Assembly: GCA_951799405.1 (NCBI GenBank)
Contig: OX637362.1
Span: 6,960,703 to 7,024,702, forward strand
DNA from: Agapetus fuscipes
Lineage: Eukaryota; Arthropoda; Insecta; Trichoptera; Glossosomatidae
Reading direction: 5' to 3'
Length of the DNA stretch: 64,000 nucleotides
The notes under the pieces were generated by a model. It searched no databases. It saw only the letters and a program-made list of their open reading frames with translations, and was not told the origin of the DNA. The position numbers were made by a program, and so were the translations under genes. Positions 10,356 to 20,749 of the stretch are shown one piece after another. Each line of letters begins with the position of its first letter. The stretch's first letter is position 1.

Positions 10356-12090
10356 TAGATGGTGCTCTCTCATTAAGTCATCGACCGCTTAATAGACGAC
10401 AGTCCCATCCTGTTGAAGAGCTACAGATTGTATGTGCCTGATGACTACAGCCGTAAACGAGGAGAGACTTTTTTCATTTCGGGAAAAAAGTTCTGATGTT
10501 AACAATTGGGTCCCTCCTAGCGTATTGATGGTGTGTTCATTCCTCAACGTAAGTAACGTGTCCAAAAGTCACAGCCTTGTTTCTCTGATGATTTACTCGT
10601 GTACGGATTTTCATAACTAAGTATCGCGTAAATTTTCAGGGATGATTTTGTTCTGGGGTAAGGCAGGGGTTGAAGATAGTCGGCCGGGTCAGGCGTGGTA
10701 GTCCCGGGCGCGGGAAGAAGGGTGGGGGTGCTAGACTCCCAATACCCCATGTATAAAACTCAAACTTCTAGCCTAAACTGTCTAACAATGTATATAAACT
10801 AAAACAGCGCAACAAGTGAGCGTTTTAATTTCGATATACTTTTAGCAAAACGCATTGGTTTAGTTAAAACGTAATATTTGGGGTACTGTCTTGATAACGT
10901 ACAAAGAGGGAGCGATCCAACAGTCGGTCTGCGAACGCCGGACGGAGAGGTTGATTAAGCCTGCGCTCGTATAAACCATACAAAACAGTGTCGACTTAAT
11001 ACCACTCCTGGAGCATGCTACCCTGATACTTCTCAAGACTTCATACAGAAAGAGTGTAATAAATATTGCGTATTTCAGTGGAGTGAAAAAATGTGGAGTG
11101 GATTTTAAGTGCTGGGGCTCCATACAGGGAAACGGCAACAGGTACGGATTCTGTGATTCAGTATTTTTACTCAGTTTTTTGTTTGTTGTGCTACAATAAA
11201 ATTACTCTCAGCTAAACCAGAGTGTCTGTTAGTTTATTCATCTGAACATTTATTCTAAATTATCATAACAAGGTGTGTGTAAACGTTAAGATAAAATACA
11301 ACAGTATATTTTGCGAGATTCAGGTATTTCAGGTACGAACACGTTTTTACAGGCGAGAAACGAAATAATGATTCTTCAGATGTTGATAGATTTGGCAGTT
11401 ATTTTGTGCGTCTTTACTCATTGTTTATAATTGCATAATTATTTAATTCTTAATTATCGCAAGATGTTTGATTTTGATAATCATGAACCATTCAGATATT
11501 TCAGGTTTGAACATTTTTTTTTTCAGGTGTGAGACGAAATATTCTTTATCGTCAATGATTTTTAGAATACAATCACATATTTTTTTCTCAGTTTTTTTTG
11601 GTTATAGATTATAGATTTTTGATAAATAATTTATTAGTTTTATAATTTATAGTTGATATTGCTTAATAATTTAATAGTTAATAAATAATTGAATACTTTA
11701 TTGATTTATTAAACTAAACACCTTTTTCAATACACTTTCATTGTGTGAAAATGTATGTTAAAAAAAGACTAAAAATGAAGTGAATATTAAATAAAATAAA
11801 AACACGTTTGTTTTAAAGATTTTAATCTTTTAAATAAAGTCTATAGTGAAAATAAACAGTGTTTTGCTTGAAAAATTTCATCCAAAAATTATAAATTGAA
11901 ACAAAATGAATTTTCACAGTGTTAATACACAAACACTACAAAATATAAAATAAAAACAATTTATGGTGTAAAATAAATGTAGAATTTCCTTTTCAAGTTT
12001 TAATTATAATATCGTAAGGAAATACAAATTTTGTTTATTTCACTTGTATTGCCCTTCTCATTACGAATGAGACATTTTATAAATGTGCGT
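10356..12090. other. Anonymous, strongly AT-rich DNA
   Basis: No confident gene. Short frames at 10432-10620 and 10860-11138 have no recognisable domain, and 11300-12090 is very AT-rich. Confidence 0.45.
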
Positions 12091-12097
12091 ATGTAAG

Positions 12098-12182
12098 CAT
12101 AAACGTGTAATATGAATCTTAAATGTTATTATATCTTTGTTATTTTGATTGCATTATAGATTATAGAAAATAATAAACCGTA
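12098..12182 (+). repeat. LINE-D 3' UTR terminal scrap
   Basis: Matches the final bases of the 3' UTR (cataaacgtgtaatatgaatcttaaatgtt) and the attatagattatag tail. Confidence 0.5.
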
Positions 12183-12537
12183 AGCTCTGAATATTCCTGA
12201 AAAAAATAATCCATCGATCCAAAGAATATTGAATCATTCAAAAACAATACAACCAATATAGAAGAGTATGCATTTATTCAGAATTTTCATTTCTTACTTA
12301 CATAAAAGGATTTTTTAACAAAATATTGAAAATCTGAATAAATATGATGCAAGGCTTGTATGTATTATCTATTTACATATTATGTACATGACAAAATCAA
12401 TTTTCTATATTTTCTTATTTCCATAAATATTAAACGAACGGGCGCACGTTGTTCTCTACCTATATATGAGTGTCTATTATGTATGGGCCTAAGTTATTCC
12501 CGAAGACGCGTTGTGTTTCCAGCAAATTAAAATATAT

Positions 12538-12800
12538 TATTACGAACGTATGATTTCGTGGTGCTTGCTTGTGTGTGTGTGTCCACCTCTAGCATAGTCT
12601 ACTGTGAGTTTGTGCATGTGCCTTGGCACGTAGTTTGTTGGTATGCGTAACTGGAATAATATCGAACAGTATATAAGTGTCTGGTACAATCCACTAAAGA
12701 ATAATCTAGAACAAGCAAGAATCGCCCCTTTCATACCCATATAAACGAGCCGCAATGGTACAGAGGGCAGGTTAATTGAAACATTGAGCCGTGCCATTAA
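12538..12800 (+). repeat. Degenerate LTR fragment
   Basis: Begins attattacgaacgtatg and continues with segments corresponding to the solo LTR at 37007-37380 (taatctagaacaagcaaga, catacccatataaacgagc, gcaatggtacagagg). It lacks the 3' end and is diverged. Confidence 0.5.
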
Positions 12801-12819
12801 ACGTAAGCCGTTACATTCG

Positions 12820-12950
12820 TCATCATCATCAACGCGCGGTTAGAATGGATCTTACCCTAGATCAGAGCTTTCATCAACCGCAGGCACCGCTGCCTGTCCT
12901 ACGGCTTCCTCCTCCAGTCCCATGCTGACACTGACCACGTACAACTCTCT
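12820..12950 (-). repeat. RTE-like LINE 3' end remnant
   Basis: Read on the minus strand it parallels 13440-13520 (gaggaggaagccgtaggac, gcagcggtgcctgcggttgat), the C-terminal end of another LINE subfamily. Confidence 0.45.
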
Positions 12951-12990
12951 CAACAATTTAAATGAAAATTTTTCAAGGACATAAACGTAT

Positions 12991-13215
12991 TGTTACGAAT
13001 TTGGAGTACCTACGCGCACCTGTACAGGTACAAAAGTGTTTGTAGAACAGTCCAATATGATCCATGATGGTAGTAGTAAGGTACATGAAAGGCGGTCTGG
13101 TATGAGTGAAAGATCGAATGATCTAGAATATGCAAGAAAGATCTCTTTTGTACCTATATCAAGGGACTGCAATAGGGCATCGGGGATTGTCGATTAAAAC
13201 ATTGAGCCGGAAAAG
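12991..13215 (+). repeat. LTR fragment, same family as 37007 solo LTR
   Basis: Starts tgttacgaatttggagtacc and aligns with the first ~220 bp of the 37007-37380 LTR (aatgatctagaatatgcaag, tttgtacctatatcaaggg). The 3' half is missing. Confidence 0.65.
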
Positions 13216-13254
13216 AAAATACAACTCTGAAGTATACGGACCTGTAGCAAAACG

Positions 13255-13520
13255 TTTATGTGGTCCAATCAATAAAGACCAGCAACCTGCATTGGCTGGG
13301 CACATCCAGCGAATGGACCATCGGAGCCTGGTAAATGTGATTATGATGACGCATCCAAAGAGGGGCAGGACAGTGGGAAGACCCAGATTAAGGTGGCTGG
13401 ATGGAGTGGTGGCAGACTGCCGTGCGTTAGACGCACAGGGTTAGAGGAGGAATGCGTTAGACAAGCAGCGGTGGCTGCGGTTGATCAAGGAGACCAAGAG
13501 CCACCCCGGGCTGCCGTGCA
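13255..13520 (+). pseudogene. RTE-like LINE C-terminal coding remnant
   Basis: The frame contains LAGHIQRMDHRSLVNVIMMT, PKRGRTVGRPRLRWLDGVV and DCRALDAQG. The GHIQRM and GRPRLRW blocks are characteristic of C-termini of RTE-type reverse transcriptase proteins. The frame shifts at about 13440, where continuation moves to another frame, and then decays into atgatgatta repeats. The reverse transcriptase core is absent. Confidence 0.65.
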
Positions 13521-13524
13521 ATTG

Positions 13525-13905
13525 ATGATGATTATAATGAGTAGCATTTCACTGATGCTCCTGTTATATCTATGCTCCATGCCCAGGGTCAACTCACGAA
13601 TATGTATTTTTACCACTCATTATATTAAGCACTGGATTCATGGAATAATAACTGACGTTAATATTTAATCAGCTTATAATTAACGTCTGTTTACCCAGCT
13701 TGTCTATTTGCGTCTATTGTCTGTGAGATGACTAATCTACCCTGTCTACTAAATTATGTCTAACATAAACACAATGGTGTACTATTGCACAAATTCTATT
13801 AACTTACCGCCATTGTTTACATTCATTTTGGATAAGTCTATTAGTGGACCTACCTGTAAAGTATAATAGGTTTCAGGGCAAGAATAGATTAGTATTTAAG
13901 ATAAG
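13525..13905. other. Anonymous DNA
   Basis: No feature recognised. Confidence 0.4.
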
Positions 13906-13985
13906 CAGTGCATTTTAGTATGAAAAAATTGATGAATGGTTATAGGCTGATAAAATGTGTGCGCAAACACCTTCGATGGAGATCG

Positions 13986-14045
13986 ACTCCTAACTCTCTG
14001 ACATTGAACGCAAGCGGTCTATCAACTGAGCTATTGACCTATTTA
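13986..14045 (-). repeat. SINE-B tRNA-like head fragment
   Basis: The minus strand reads aggtcaatagctcagttgat and a damaged B box, matching the SINE-B head only. Confidence 0.55.
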
Positions 14046-14136
14046 TACAGGGAAAATGTGCAAAGAAAAACAGGAATGGAAAGATCGAAAAAAGTATACC
14101 TTGATCAGATTGATGAAATTGTAAAAATAAACTTAA

Positions 14137-14300
14137 TTTGAAATCGGAGAAGTATACTCGGCCTTCACAAGAAATGAGAACCAGTCCCCTCGGAAACTGA
14201 GAAACCCCCACTTAAAGGAAAATGCTTGGCGTAAGACCCTGCGAAGAAGAAGTTGCACTCTATATGCAGAATGAGATATAGAGAGTGAATGTAAGCCCAG
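14137..14300 (+). repeat. SINE-B body, variant subfamily
   Basis: Contains gccttcacaagaaatgagaa and gaaacccccactt, and ends early with gaagaagttgcactctatatg. The same shortened variant recurs at 15748-15905. Confidence 0.65.
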
Positions 14301-14344
14301 GAAATGTATGAAAATATGTCATGGACATGAATTAATTAAAAGAG

Positions 14345-14490
14345 GTATCTAAAGCGAAGTGGTTGGCGCAAACCCGCACCCTTTAACTTATAAAAAAAAT
14401 ATAGGTTTTACTCCACACATCCTGCGGAGACAACGCGGCAAGAAGGTGACACTGTATGTGCAGCTTAGCTGCGAACCTATAATTGAAGTT
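14345..14490 (+). repeat. SINE-B 3' part
   Basis: Contains gaagtggttggcgcaaaccc, gacaacgcggcaagaaggtg and gcagcttagctgcg, diverged from the family consensus. Confidence 0.6.
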
Positions 14491-14809
14491 AGAATACGTA
14501 GACCGCTGTTATTGATTTAATTACGTCCTCCGAATGACAGCTGACTGATGGCTTGGCGGGAAGTTTCAGTTAGTCATAATGGCGAGACACATTTTAACCT
14601 AAAAAATCTGACAGGTACTAAGAAAACAAACAATGGAAACCACAAGGCTTTTCAAAGACGTATACACATATACATAAGCATTTATAAAGTACAAAATTGA
14701 CTGAAAATAATCGATATTTGAAGTACAAAGCAGAGATGTTGTCGATATGGAATTTTGGATATGGATAATATAATAATAATATAAGATAATAAGATAATAT
14801 AAGATAATA

Positions 14810-15080
14810 TAATGTTTTTGTGTACATCACACCTCAAGAGCCCTCTGCGAGCTTGGTCGTCGCTGTAAAAAGCGTCAATTCTCACGCAAGACCCAGTTGC
14901 TGTAAAGCTGTATGGACCTTTAGTGACCGGTCTTTGGGAAAGTTATATGATTTTTTTACGCAGCGAAGAGCATATTTGAAAATATAAATGGTATATTTTT
15001 TGTGCTCCGCCGGGATTCGAACACACAACGTTCCATTCACGAGTCAGAAGTGTTAACCACTAGACCGCGGACTGGTCATA
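14810..15080 (-). mobile_element. SINE-A1, near full length
   Basis: Minus-strand element with accagtccgcggtctagtgg head, a box B-like gttcgaatcccggcgg segment (mutated), the A body, and the A1 tail ending gagggctcttgaggtgtgat. The 5S module is absent here. Confidence 0.8.
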
Positions 15081-15220
15081 CGATACGGATATAGGAATAA
15101 TATTATTCTGGTGTCGGATACGGATATGAATATGGGATTATTTCGGATATTTGCTTGTTTGGACCCTTGGATATTGATTTTTTAAGAATTGTGTATGTAA
15201 AATGTATACAAATACGAACT
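15081..15220. other. Anonymous DNA
   Basis: GATA- and TCGGATA-rich sequence (ggatacggatatgaatatgg), resuming at 15600-15720 beyond the MITE, with no assigned identity. Confidence 0.4.
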
Positions 15221-15471
15221 TTTCGCACGCTTAATAATAAAGAGAAATAACTAAAAAAATAAGAATGTTGGGAAATCACGTTTGAAGTTACAACCAGTAC
15301 AACTTGTATGGGATGAAAAAGGCGTCCGATGTTTTATCTCGGTTGTATTCAACCAAATTGAACGGCTATCGCATTCTACCTATTCTTCTCGCATTGTTCT
15401 TGCGTTTTATTACAAAATCTCGATTTTCCCAATTTTTAGAGTTATTGCTCTTTATTATTAAACGTGCGATT
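15221..15471. mobile_element. MITE, copy 1 (paired with 51011-51262)
   Basis: The end tcgcacgcttaataataaag pairs with ctttattattaaacgtgcga at the other end. The interior (gtacaacttgtatgggatga, tctcgcattgttcttgcgtt) is closely similar to the second copy. Confidence 0.8.
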
Positions 15472-15747
15472 TAGTGGATGACATTATTTCTAGGTTATCA
15501 TTTGGTTCTACTAGCAGTCATATGAATGATTAATTTTACATTTATTCTCTAAAAATGCAAAAAAAAAATCATAATAAAATGTAAAGTTTGTAATTTCTAA
15601 AATATTCAATAATGTCCGAAACTTTAATCGGTTACGCATATGGATATTTTTTATTTCGGATATGCGATAGTTTCGGTTAGGGATACGGATATTATTCGAT
15701 CAAAGATAAGTATTCGATAGAAAATAAAAATAAACATTAACTAAATT

Positions 15748-15905
15748 TTAAATCGGAGAAGTATACAAGGTCTTTACAAGAAATGAGAACCAGTCCCCTC
15801 GGAAACTGTGAGACCCCCACTCTAAGGGAAACGTTTGGCGTAATACCCAACGAAGAAGAAGTTGCTCTATATATGCAGCTTTGTTCTTTTGCGTTTTCTT
15901 GCGTA
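15748..15905 (+). repeat. SINE-B body, variant subfamily
   Basis: Same shortened variant as 14137-14300, starting aaatcggagaagtatacaag and ending ttgttcttttgcgttttcttgcg. Confidence 0.65.
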
Positions 15906-15979
15906 GCATATCTCCATTCGTAGATATTATGCAAATTTTAGGCATTTATTTGTCAACATTTTCAACATAGGGGCTCTAC

Positions 15980-16045
15980 GCAGAGGTCTAAAGGACTCTT
16001 GGGTGTGATTCACACAAAAACAGTGATCATCAAATAAATCACTCT
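15980..16045 (+). repeat. SINE-A1 tail fragment
   Basis: Reads ggactcttgggtgtgattcacacaaaaacagtgatcatcaaataaatcac, matching only the A1 tail. Confidence 0.6.
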
Positions 16046-16233
16046 CAGAAAAGTGGAAAATATGACCTTGCAATATTTTTTACTGTTTCTTACAAATTTT
16101 TATTTTTTCGGATACCCATATGTATTTTTTTTCGGTACTTCATTTCTATTAGTAAATTACATCTTGTTATCCTTTATTTCATTTTTTAATATAACCCGTA
16201 AATTTTCTATGGATGATCACGTATTGCACACTC

Positions 16234-16466
16234 CGCGTCCGTAGCTCAGTGTAACACTGCGGACTATGAATGGGAAGGTTGTGCGTTCGATTCCCGGCGG
16301 AGTACAAAAAATATACCATTTATATTTTCAAATTTGCTCTTCGCTGGGTTGAAAAATTCATAAAACCTTTACTTATGACCGGTCACCAAAGGTCCATCCA
16401 GCCTTAGAGCAACTGGGTCTTGCTTGAGAATTGGCGATTTGTAGCGACGACGATCAAGCTCGTAAA
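16234..16466 (+). mobile_element. SINE-A copy
   Basis: Begins gtccgtagctcagtgtaac and has a clear B-box-like gttcgattcccggcgg, the A body (gaccggtcaccaaaggtcca) and ends at gatcaagctcgta without the A1 tail. It directly abuts a SINE-B. Confidence 0.8.
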
Positions 16467-16467
16467 A

Positions 16468-16738
16468 AAGGTCGATAGCTCAATTGGTAGAATGCTTGCA
16501 TTCCATGCCGAGAGCAAGGGTTCGATCTCAAAGGTTTACTCAGCCTTCACAAGAAATGAGAACCAGCCCCCCCGGGAGCTGGGAAACCCCAACTTCAACT
16601 GAAAGGGGTTGGTGTAAGGCCGGCCCTCTTACCTGTAAAAATAAATTGGTCCCGGAGCGCCACATGCGAACCCTTCGGGGAAACGCAGGCAAGAAGTTAC
16701 ACTATATGTGTAGCTTAGTTGCGTTTTTTTTTGCGTGA
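16468..16738 (+). mobile_element. SINE-B with internal deletion
   Basis: Starts gtcgatagctcaattggtag and reaches tagcttagttgcgttttttt, but lacks the ~75-bp segment between the tRNA head and aaggtttactcagcc that full copies such as 19861-20195 contain. Confidence 0.8.
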
Positions 16739-16739
16739 C

Positions 16740-17440
16740 TAGGTTGGAATAAAGAGTTCTATTATTATTATTATTAAAACGGCCAGAAATTTATGCATGA
16801 CATGCAAGAATGTTGAATGCTTATGTATCGTCTCTGGATGCGTAAATTTTAAAAGTGCTATTCATATAACATTTGATCCACAGATGATGTATGGACCATC
16901 GTTTTTTTGGAAAATTCACGTTAGGTGGCGGTTGAGCCATGGATTTGCCTTGTATAAATAACAAAGTAAGTTATTAATGATGATGAAAACAAAAACATGT
17001 TTTTCTCAAAAAACAAACCATTTTTATTTATGTATATATTATTCTCTTGATGATGATGTGTTTTTCTTGCCCGTTAAATGGTACTTTTATTACAAAACTC
17101 ATTTTTCAACTGAAGAGATTTCTGTTAGTTGCCGAACGACTAATCTTATAGGTGGCAATGAAATCAAAATGGCCGCCATAAATTTCTTTCTTTCGCGCCA
17201 TTTCAACTTTTTTTATTTGTTTGTCACCTCAAAGCTTCGCGGGATCTTTCTTTCTCTTTTATTTTATTCTGAAAAGAGCTTTCTTTTTTTCAACAAAAAG
17301 ACGGAAATTAATTGAAAGACTTTCTAGGTAGTGATATTTTCGACTGCTTGATTTAATAATTGATTTAAGTCTTTTTTTTGTTCTTTTCGAAATAAAAGTT
17401 CATTTTTTTTTATAAAGAAAAAATGGAGCTGTGAGAATGA
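16740..17440. other. Anonymous DNA
   Basis: T-rich sequence. The 112-codon frame at 16977-17315 is rich in F, S and Y with no domain and is probably a chance frame. Confidence 0.45.
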
Positions 17441-17449
17441 TTGGACGTA

Positions 17450-17580
17450 TAATATCAAATTTATCAATGAATTCGGAACATTTTTGAATTTGGAGCTTTT
17501 TTCTCGGCGAGCGAACGTCAACTTTGTATGGCACTGCCGTCCGTAGTAACCAATAACAAAACATTTGTTTGCATTATACC
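17450..17580. repeat. Unclassified repeat, degenerate
   Basis: Contains ggcgagcgaacgtcaact, gtatggcactgccgtccgtag and taaccaataacaaaacat. Related pieces occur at 5170-5250 and 29960-30050. Confidence 0.4.
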
Positions 17581-17634
17581 TATCAACACGGCTGGGTAAC
17601 GTCTATATTAATTTACCTGCTCAACGCATTGAAA

Positions 17635-17860
17635 GTTTTTGAGAAAATATGAAAAAACTGAAAGCTGAATTTTCTGGAAGACAGTTTTTCCATATTTTCT
17701 CAAAAACTATTGACATTATCAAAAATCGACCTCTTGTTAGACTAAATAATGTATAATTAAGATAAATTATCTGTACCTAAGCTCGCATGATTTTTTTCAT
17801 TACTGTAATTTTTTTACTAAAGCCAGTTTAAGAAAAGAAAACGACAGATTTAGGGTATAA
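17635..17860. repeat. hAT-type MITE relative, decayed
   Basis: The segment ctcaaaaactattgacatta ... catgatttttttcattactg matches the interior of the intact element at 18914-19429. It also contains a near-palindrome built on gtttttgagaaaatatg at 17635-17710. Confidence 0.55.
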
Positions 17861-18599
17861 AGCGCTCGTAAGTAAATTAGTTCTGCATCTTGGGAGTAAC
17901 AATAGTAAATATGTTACTTTGCAACTTAGATTATAGATAGATCGATAGGAGTGGAGATAGAGAAGAAGAAAGAATTTATGTTATTCTCCATAGAACAATA
18001 TAATGTTAAATGCTGGGTTCCATTTAACAAAGGCGAAAGTGTCACAATTCAAGTTCTGATTGTTTCTGAAATGAAAGAAATATTGCGGAAATTTCAAAAT
18101 TTTGTACTTTTTTTTCTGAGAAAGTTATTGTGAAAGTAACTCAATATCTTTCAAATATTCATGAAAGTGTTTGCTATTGGAAAAATAATAAAATATATTG
18201 CTTTTCTTGGAAAACGTATAACTTATTCATATTTAATCAAGGCACTAAGGTTTTATTGTATTTCTTATAGAATTCAATACTTCAAGAAGAATGTTAAGTG
18301 AAAGTATTATTATTATTACTACCCCGAGTATATAACACCACGTGAACTCCCTACAATCACGTAAATAGAAAAATGTATGGATTACAACAGCACCCCTAGT
18401 TAGTGATTTAGTTTTCATACACTTTTTATATGCGATGTTTTATCAATACTCCATAATCTAAGTTGCAAAGATATATTGACATTTAAGGTTCATATTTAAT
18501 GCATGCCCACCAGCAGGCACATGTGAGTTCGCGCTTACACAACGCTGCATGTGTAGATACAAAATAAACCAAAGTCACATGAACATATTATCTAACCAA

Positions 18600-18868
18600 T
18601 GATGATATAGATATTTTTGGTATGTCCATCGGAATTTATAGAAATTCATTAAAGTCTGTTTTATCATGTAATTCTTCTTGATTTATGTTTAATTTCTCTT
18701 TTCTTACTGATCATTTATATTTTTTATACATTTATTTTTAATCTTTTTATATTCATAATATGTATCTTGTAATAATCATAATATTTATACAATTTGTAAG
18801 CAACAAACTTCTGTACTACCTCTGTTAATCTAAAAATGTAAAAGGCTTCAGCCGTTTATTATAAATAA

Positions 18869-18899
<31 letters not shown>
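18600..18899 (+). repeat. Poly(A)-ended retroposon 3' fragment
   Basis: AT-rich segment ending ggcttcagccgtttattataaataaataa then about 30 A. The form resembles the 3' end of a poly(A) LINE such as Jockey-type elements. No coding sequence is retained, so the clade is a guess. Confidence 0.45.
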
Positions 18900-18901
<2 letters not shown>

Positions 18902-18913
18902 TTGTATCTCCTG

Positions 18914-19429
18914 TAGAGATGGAAAAAACGGCTTAGTAAAAAAAACGAAAAAACGCTTACGCTTTTTAAAAAAAGCAGCTTAAAAAGCGTTTTTTCGTTT
19001 TTTGGGTTTATTGTAAATATAAAATTTAATTCATTTAGTAGTTTCAGTTTTTCCTTATTTACTCAAAAACTATTGACATTATTGAAAAAAAATTGGGTAT
19101 TAAACCTAAACAATGTATAGTTCTGTAAGTTAAAAGCAAAAAAAAAATCCAAAATACAGCACACACGAAAAAAAAGCTAAAAATGTAAAAAAAACGCGTT
19201 TTTTGAAATATTTTTTTGTGGTGACAATTCTTAAGTTATATATTTTGTTTAAGCTTTGTAATTAAGATAAAAAATTAATAAACATGCTTGATTTTTTTCA
19301 TTACTGTAACTATTTTGCTAAGACCATAAAGTGTAAGAACGACTTTTCGTTTAAATTGTAAGCGCGCTTAGTTGCTTAAAATAAAAAGCAGCTATTTTAA
19401 ACTGCTTTTCGTTTAAACGGCCACCTCTA
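18914..19429. mobile_element. hAT-type MITE with 8-bp target duplication
   Basis: Ends tagagatgg and ccacctcta are inverted, and the element is flanked by atctcctg on both sides (18906-18913 and 19430-19437). Eight-base duplications are the hAT hallmark. The 516-bp interior is A/T runs with aaaaaacgctt motifs and no transposase. Confidence 0.85.
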
Positions 19430-19559
19430 ATCTCCTGTCGTCTTTTCCTGAAAACGGGTGGTATTGTCGAAAGTGAACCATGTTTTTACAGCAACTTCTT
19501 CGAATAAAAAATACATCCATTTTGTTTAACATATAATCCATTTTTGATTGCAAAGATAT

Positions 19560-19680
19560 AATAATAATGTAGCGTTGAAACGGGAAATGATTTCCCACAT
19601 GACACCCTTGGTGGGGATCGAACCGCTGCCATCTGGCATGGAACGCAATCATTCCACTAGCTAAGCTATAGATCGGGCCA
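19560..19680 (-). repeat. SINE-B head fragment
   Basis: The minus strand has tagcttagctagtggaatg, a partial B box and the caccaagggtgtca segment. It is truncated after gaaatcatttcccg. Confidence 0.65.
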
Positions 19681-19860
19681 TGGATAGGGAGAATTATCGA
19701 AAAAAAATTGATAAGCTTTCATGCTTATCGTAGGATTAGAATGTAACTAATCCTCGGATTAAAAATATATAATTGAATTTAACAAATAGTTTTTGTGGTT
19801 TTTCGAGTAAGACCATGGTTCATTTTTGCAGCTTTTGAAAACATTTTTTTAACATTTTTT

Positions 19861-20195
19861 CCGGTCGATAGCTCAGTTGGTAAAGTGCTTGCATTCCATG
19901 CCATGAGCTCGGGTTCGAATCCCACCGAGGGTGTCAGAAATGATTTACCGTTTCGGTGTTTATTTCAAACCCCAAAATAAAAAATACCGGCAAGATTTAC
20001 TCAGCCTTCACAAGAAATGAGTACCAGCCTTCTCGGGAGCTAGGAAACCCCCACTTCTACTGAAGAAGTTGGCGTAAGGATCACTCCCTTACCTGTAAAA
20101 ATAAATTGGTTCAACTCTCTACATGCGACCCCTTCGGGGATAACGCGGCATGAAGTTACGTTATATGTGTAGCTTAGTTGCGTTTAGTCGCGTTG
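19861..20195 (+). mobile_element. SINE-B, full length reference copy
   Basis: Starts ccggtcgatagctcagttgg (box A), has gggttcgaatcccaccgag (box B), then the full body and ends tgtagcttagttgcgttta. The two boxes have tRNA-like spacing, so transcription by Pol III is expected for the parent family. This is the best copy for defining the consensus. Confidence 0.9.
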
Positions 20196-20199
20196 TTAA

Positions 20200-20569
20200 A
20201 TATAACCAACCATGAAAGTGAGTGTGAAAGTTTCAAACATTATCTAAAGGAATTGAATGTTTTACCAAAAACATGTAGAGAGTTTCGCTGTTATATATTT
20301 GGGATATTCTGTGTAAAGTGCCATACGAGCCTGATTAGGTGGCTGTAAAGTTTGGTGTTTGAGTTTTCATCTCCTAGATTTTGCGGTCGGGACTATTCTA
20401 TCACAAGCTCTACATACATGCGTACACGTATGAGAACAGTACGGTATTTTAGATGTAGGTACCTATGGATAAATGGGGTACGCCTTTGAAACTTGGCCAA
20501 TTTCTGAAAGAGAAAGAAGGAAACTGATGGCTTTCAAGATGTGGTCCAACAGATGATATCATGGATTGT
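20200..20569. other. Anonymous DNA
   Basis: No gene or repeat recognised. Confidence 0.4.
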
Positions 20570-20748
20570 TCCTGGGCTGGAAGTCTTATCCCCACGGTAA
20601 TTCTTACCTACCGGATATCGGTAATATTTGTATGAAGACATATCAATCCAAGATGGCCGCAAGTGAACTGCTGATAGTCTTTAACACAAATATTACCGAT
20701 ACTCAGTAGGTAAGAATAACTATGGTGATGAGACTTACATCCCTGGAT
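20570..20748. mobile_element. MITE, copy 2 with ~45-bp inverted repeats
   Basis: The left arm (agtcttatccccacggtaat ... atcggtaatattt) and right arm (aaatattaccgatactcagt ... gatgagact) pair over roughly 45 bp with a few mismatches. The loop contains aagatggccgcaagtgaact. Related to 9361-9510. Confidence 0.8.
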
Positions 20749-20749
20749 G

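Larger units (their letters stand above)
18455..19500 (-). repeat. LINE-D 3' UTR copy broken by two later insertions
   Basis: Parts of one minus-strand copy lie at 18455-18590, about 18900-18913 and 19438-19500. Between them are a poly(A)-ended retroposon fragment and a hAT-type MITE, so the order of events can be read directly. Confidence 0.65.

Noticed and set aside
16977..17315. 112-codon plus-strand frame
   Set aside because: Dominated by F, Y and S from T-rich DNA, with no homology that I recognise and no splice or promoter context.
19861..19935. tRNA gene
   Set aside because: It has box A- and box B-like motifs but continues into a SINE-B body shared by many copies and lacks a clean acceptor stem.
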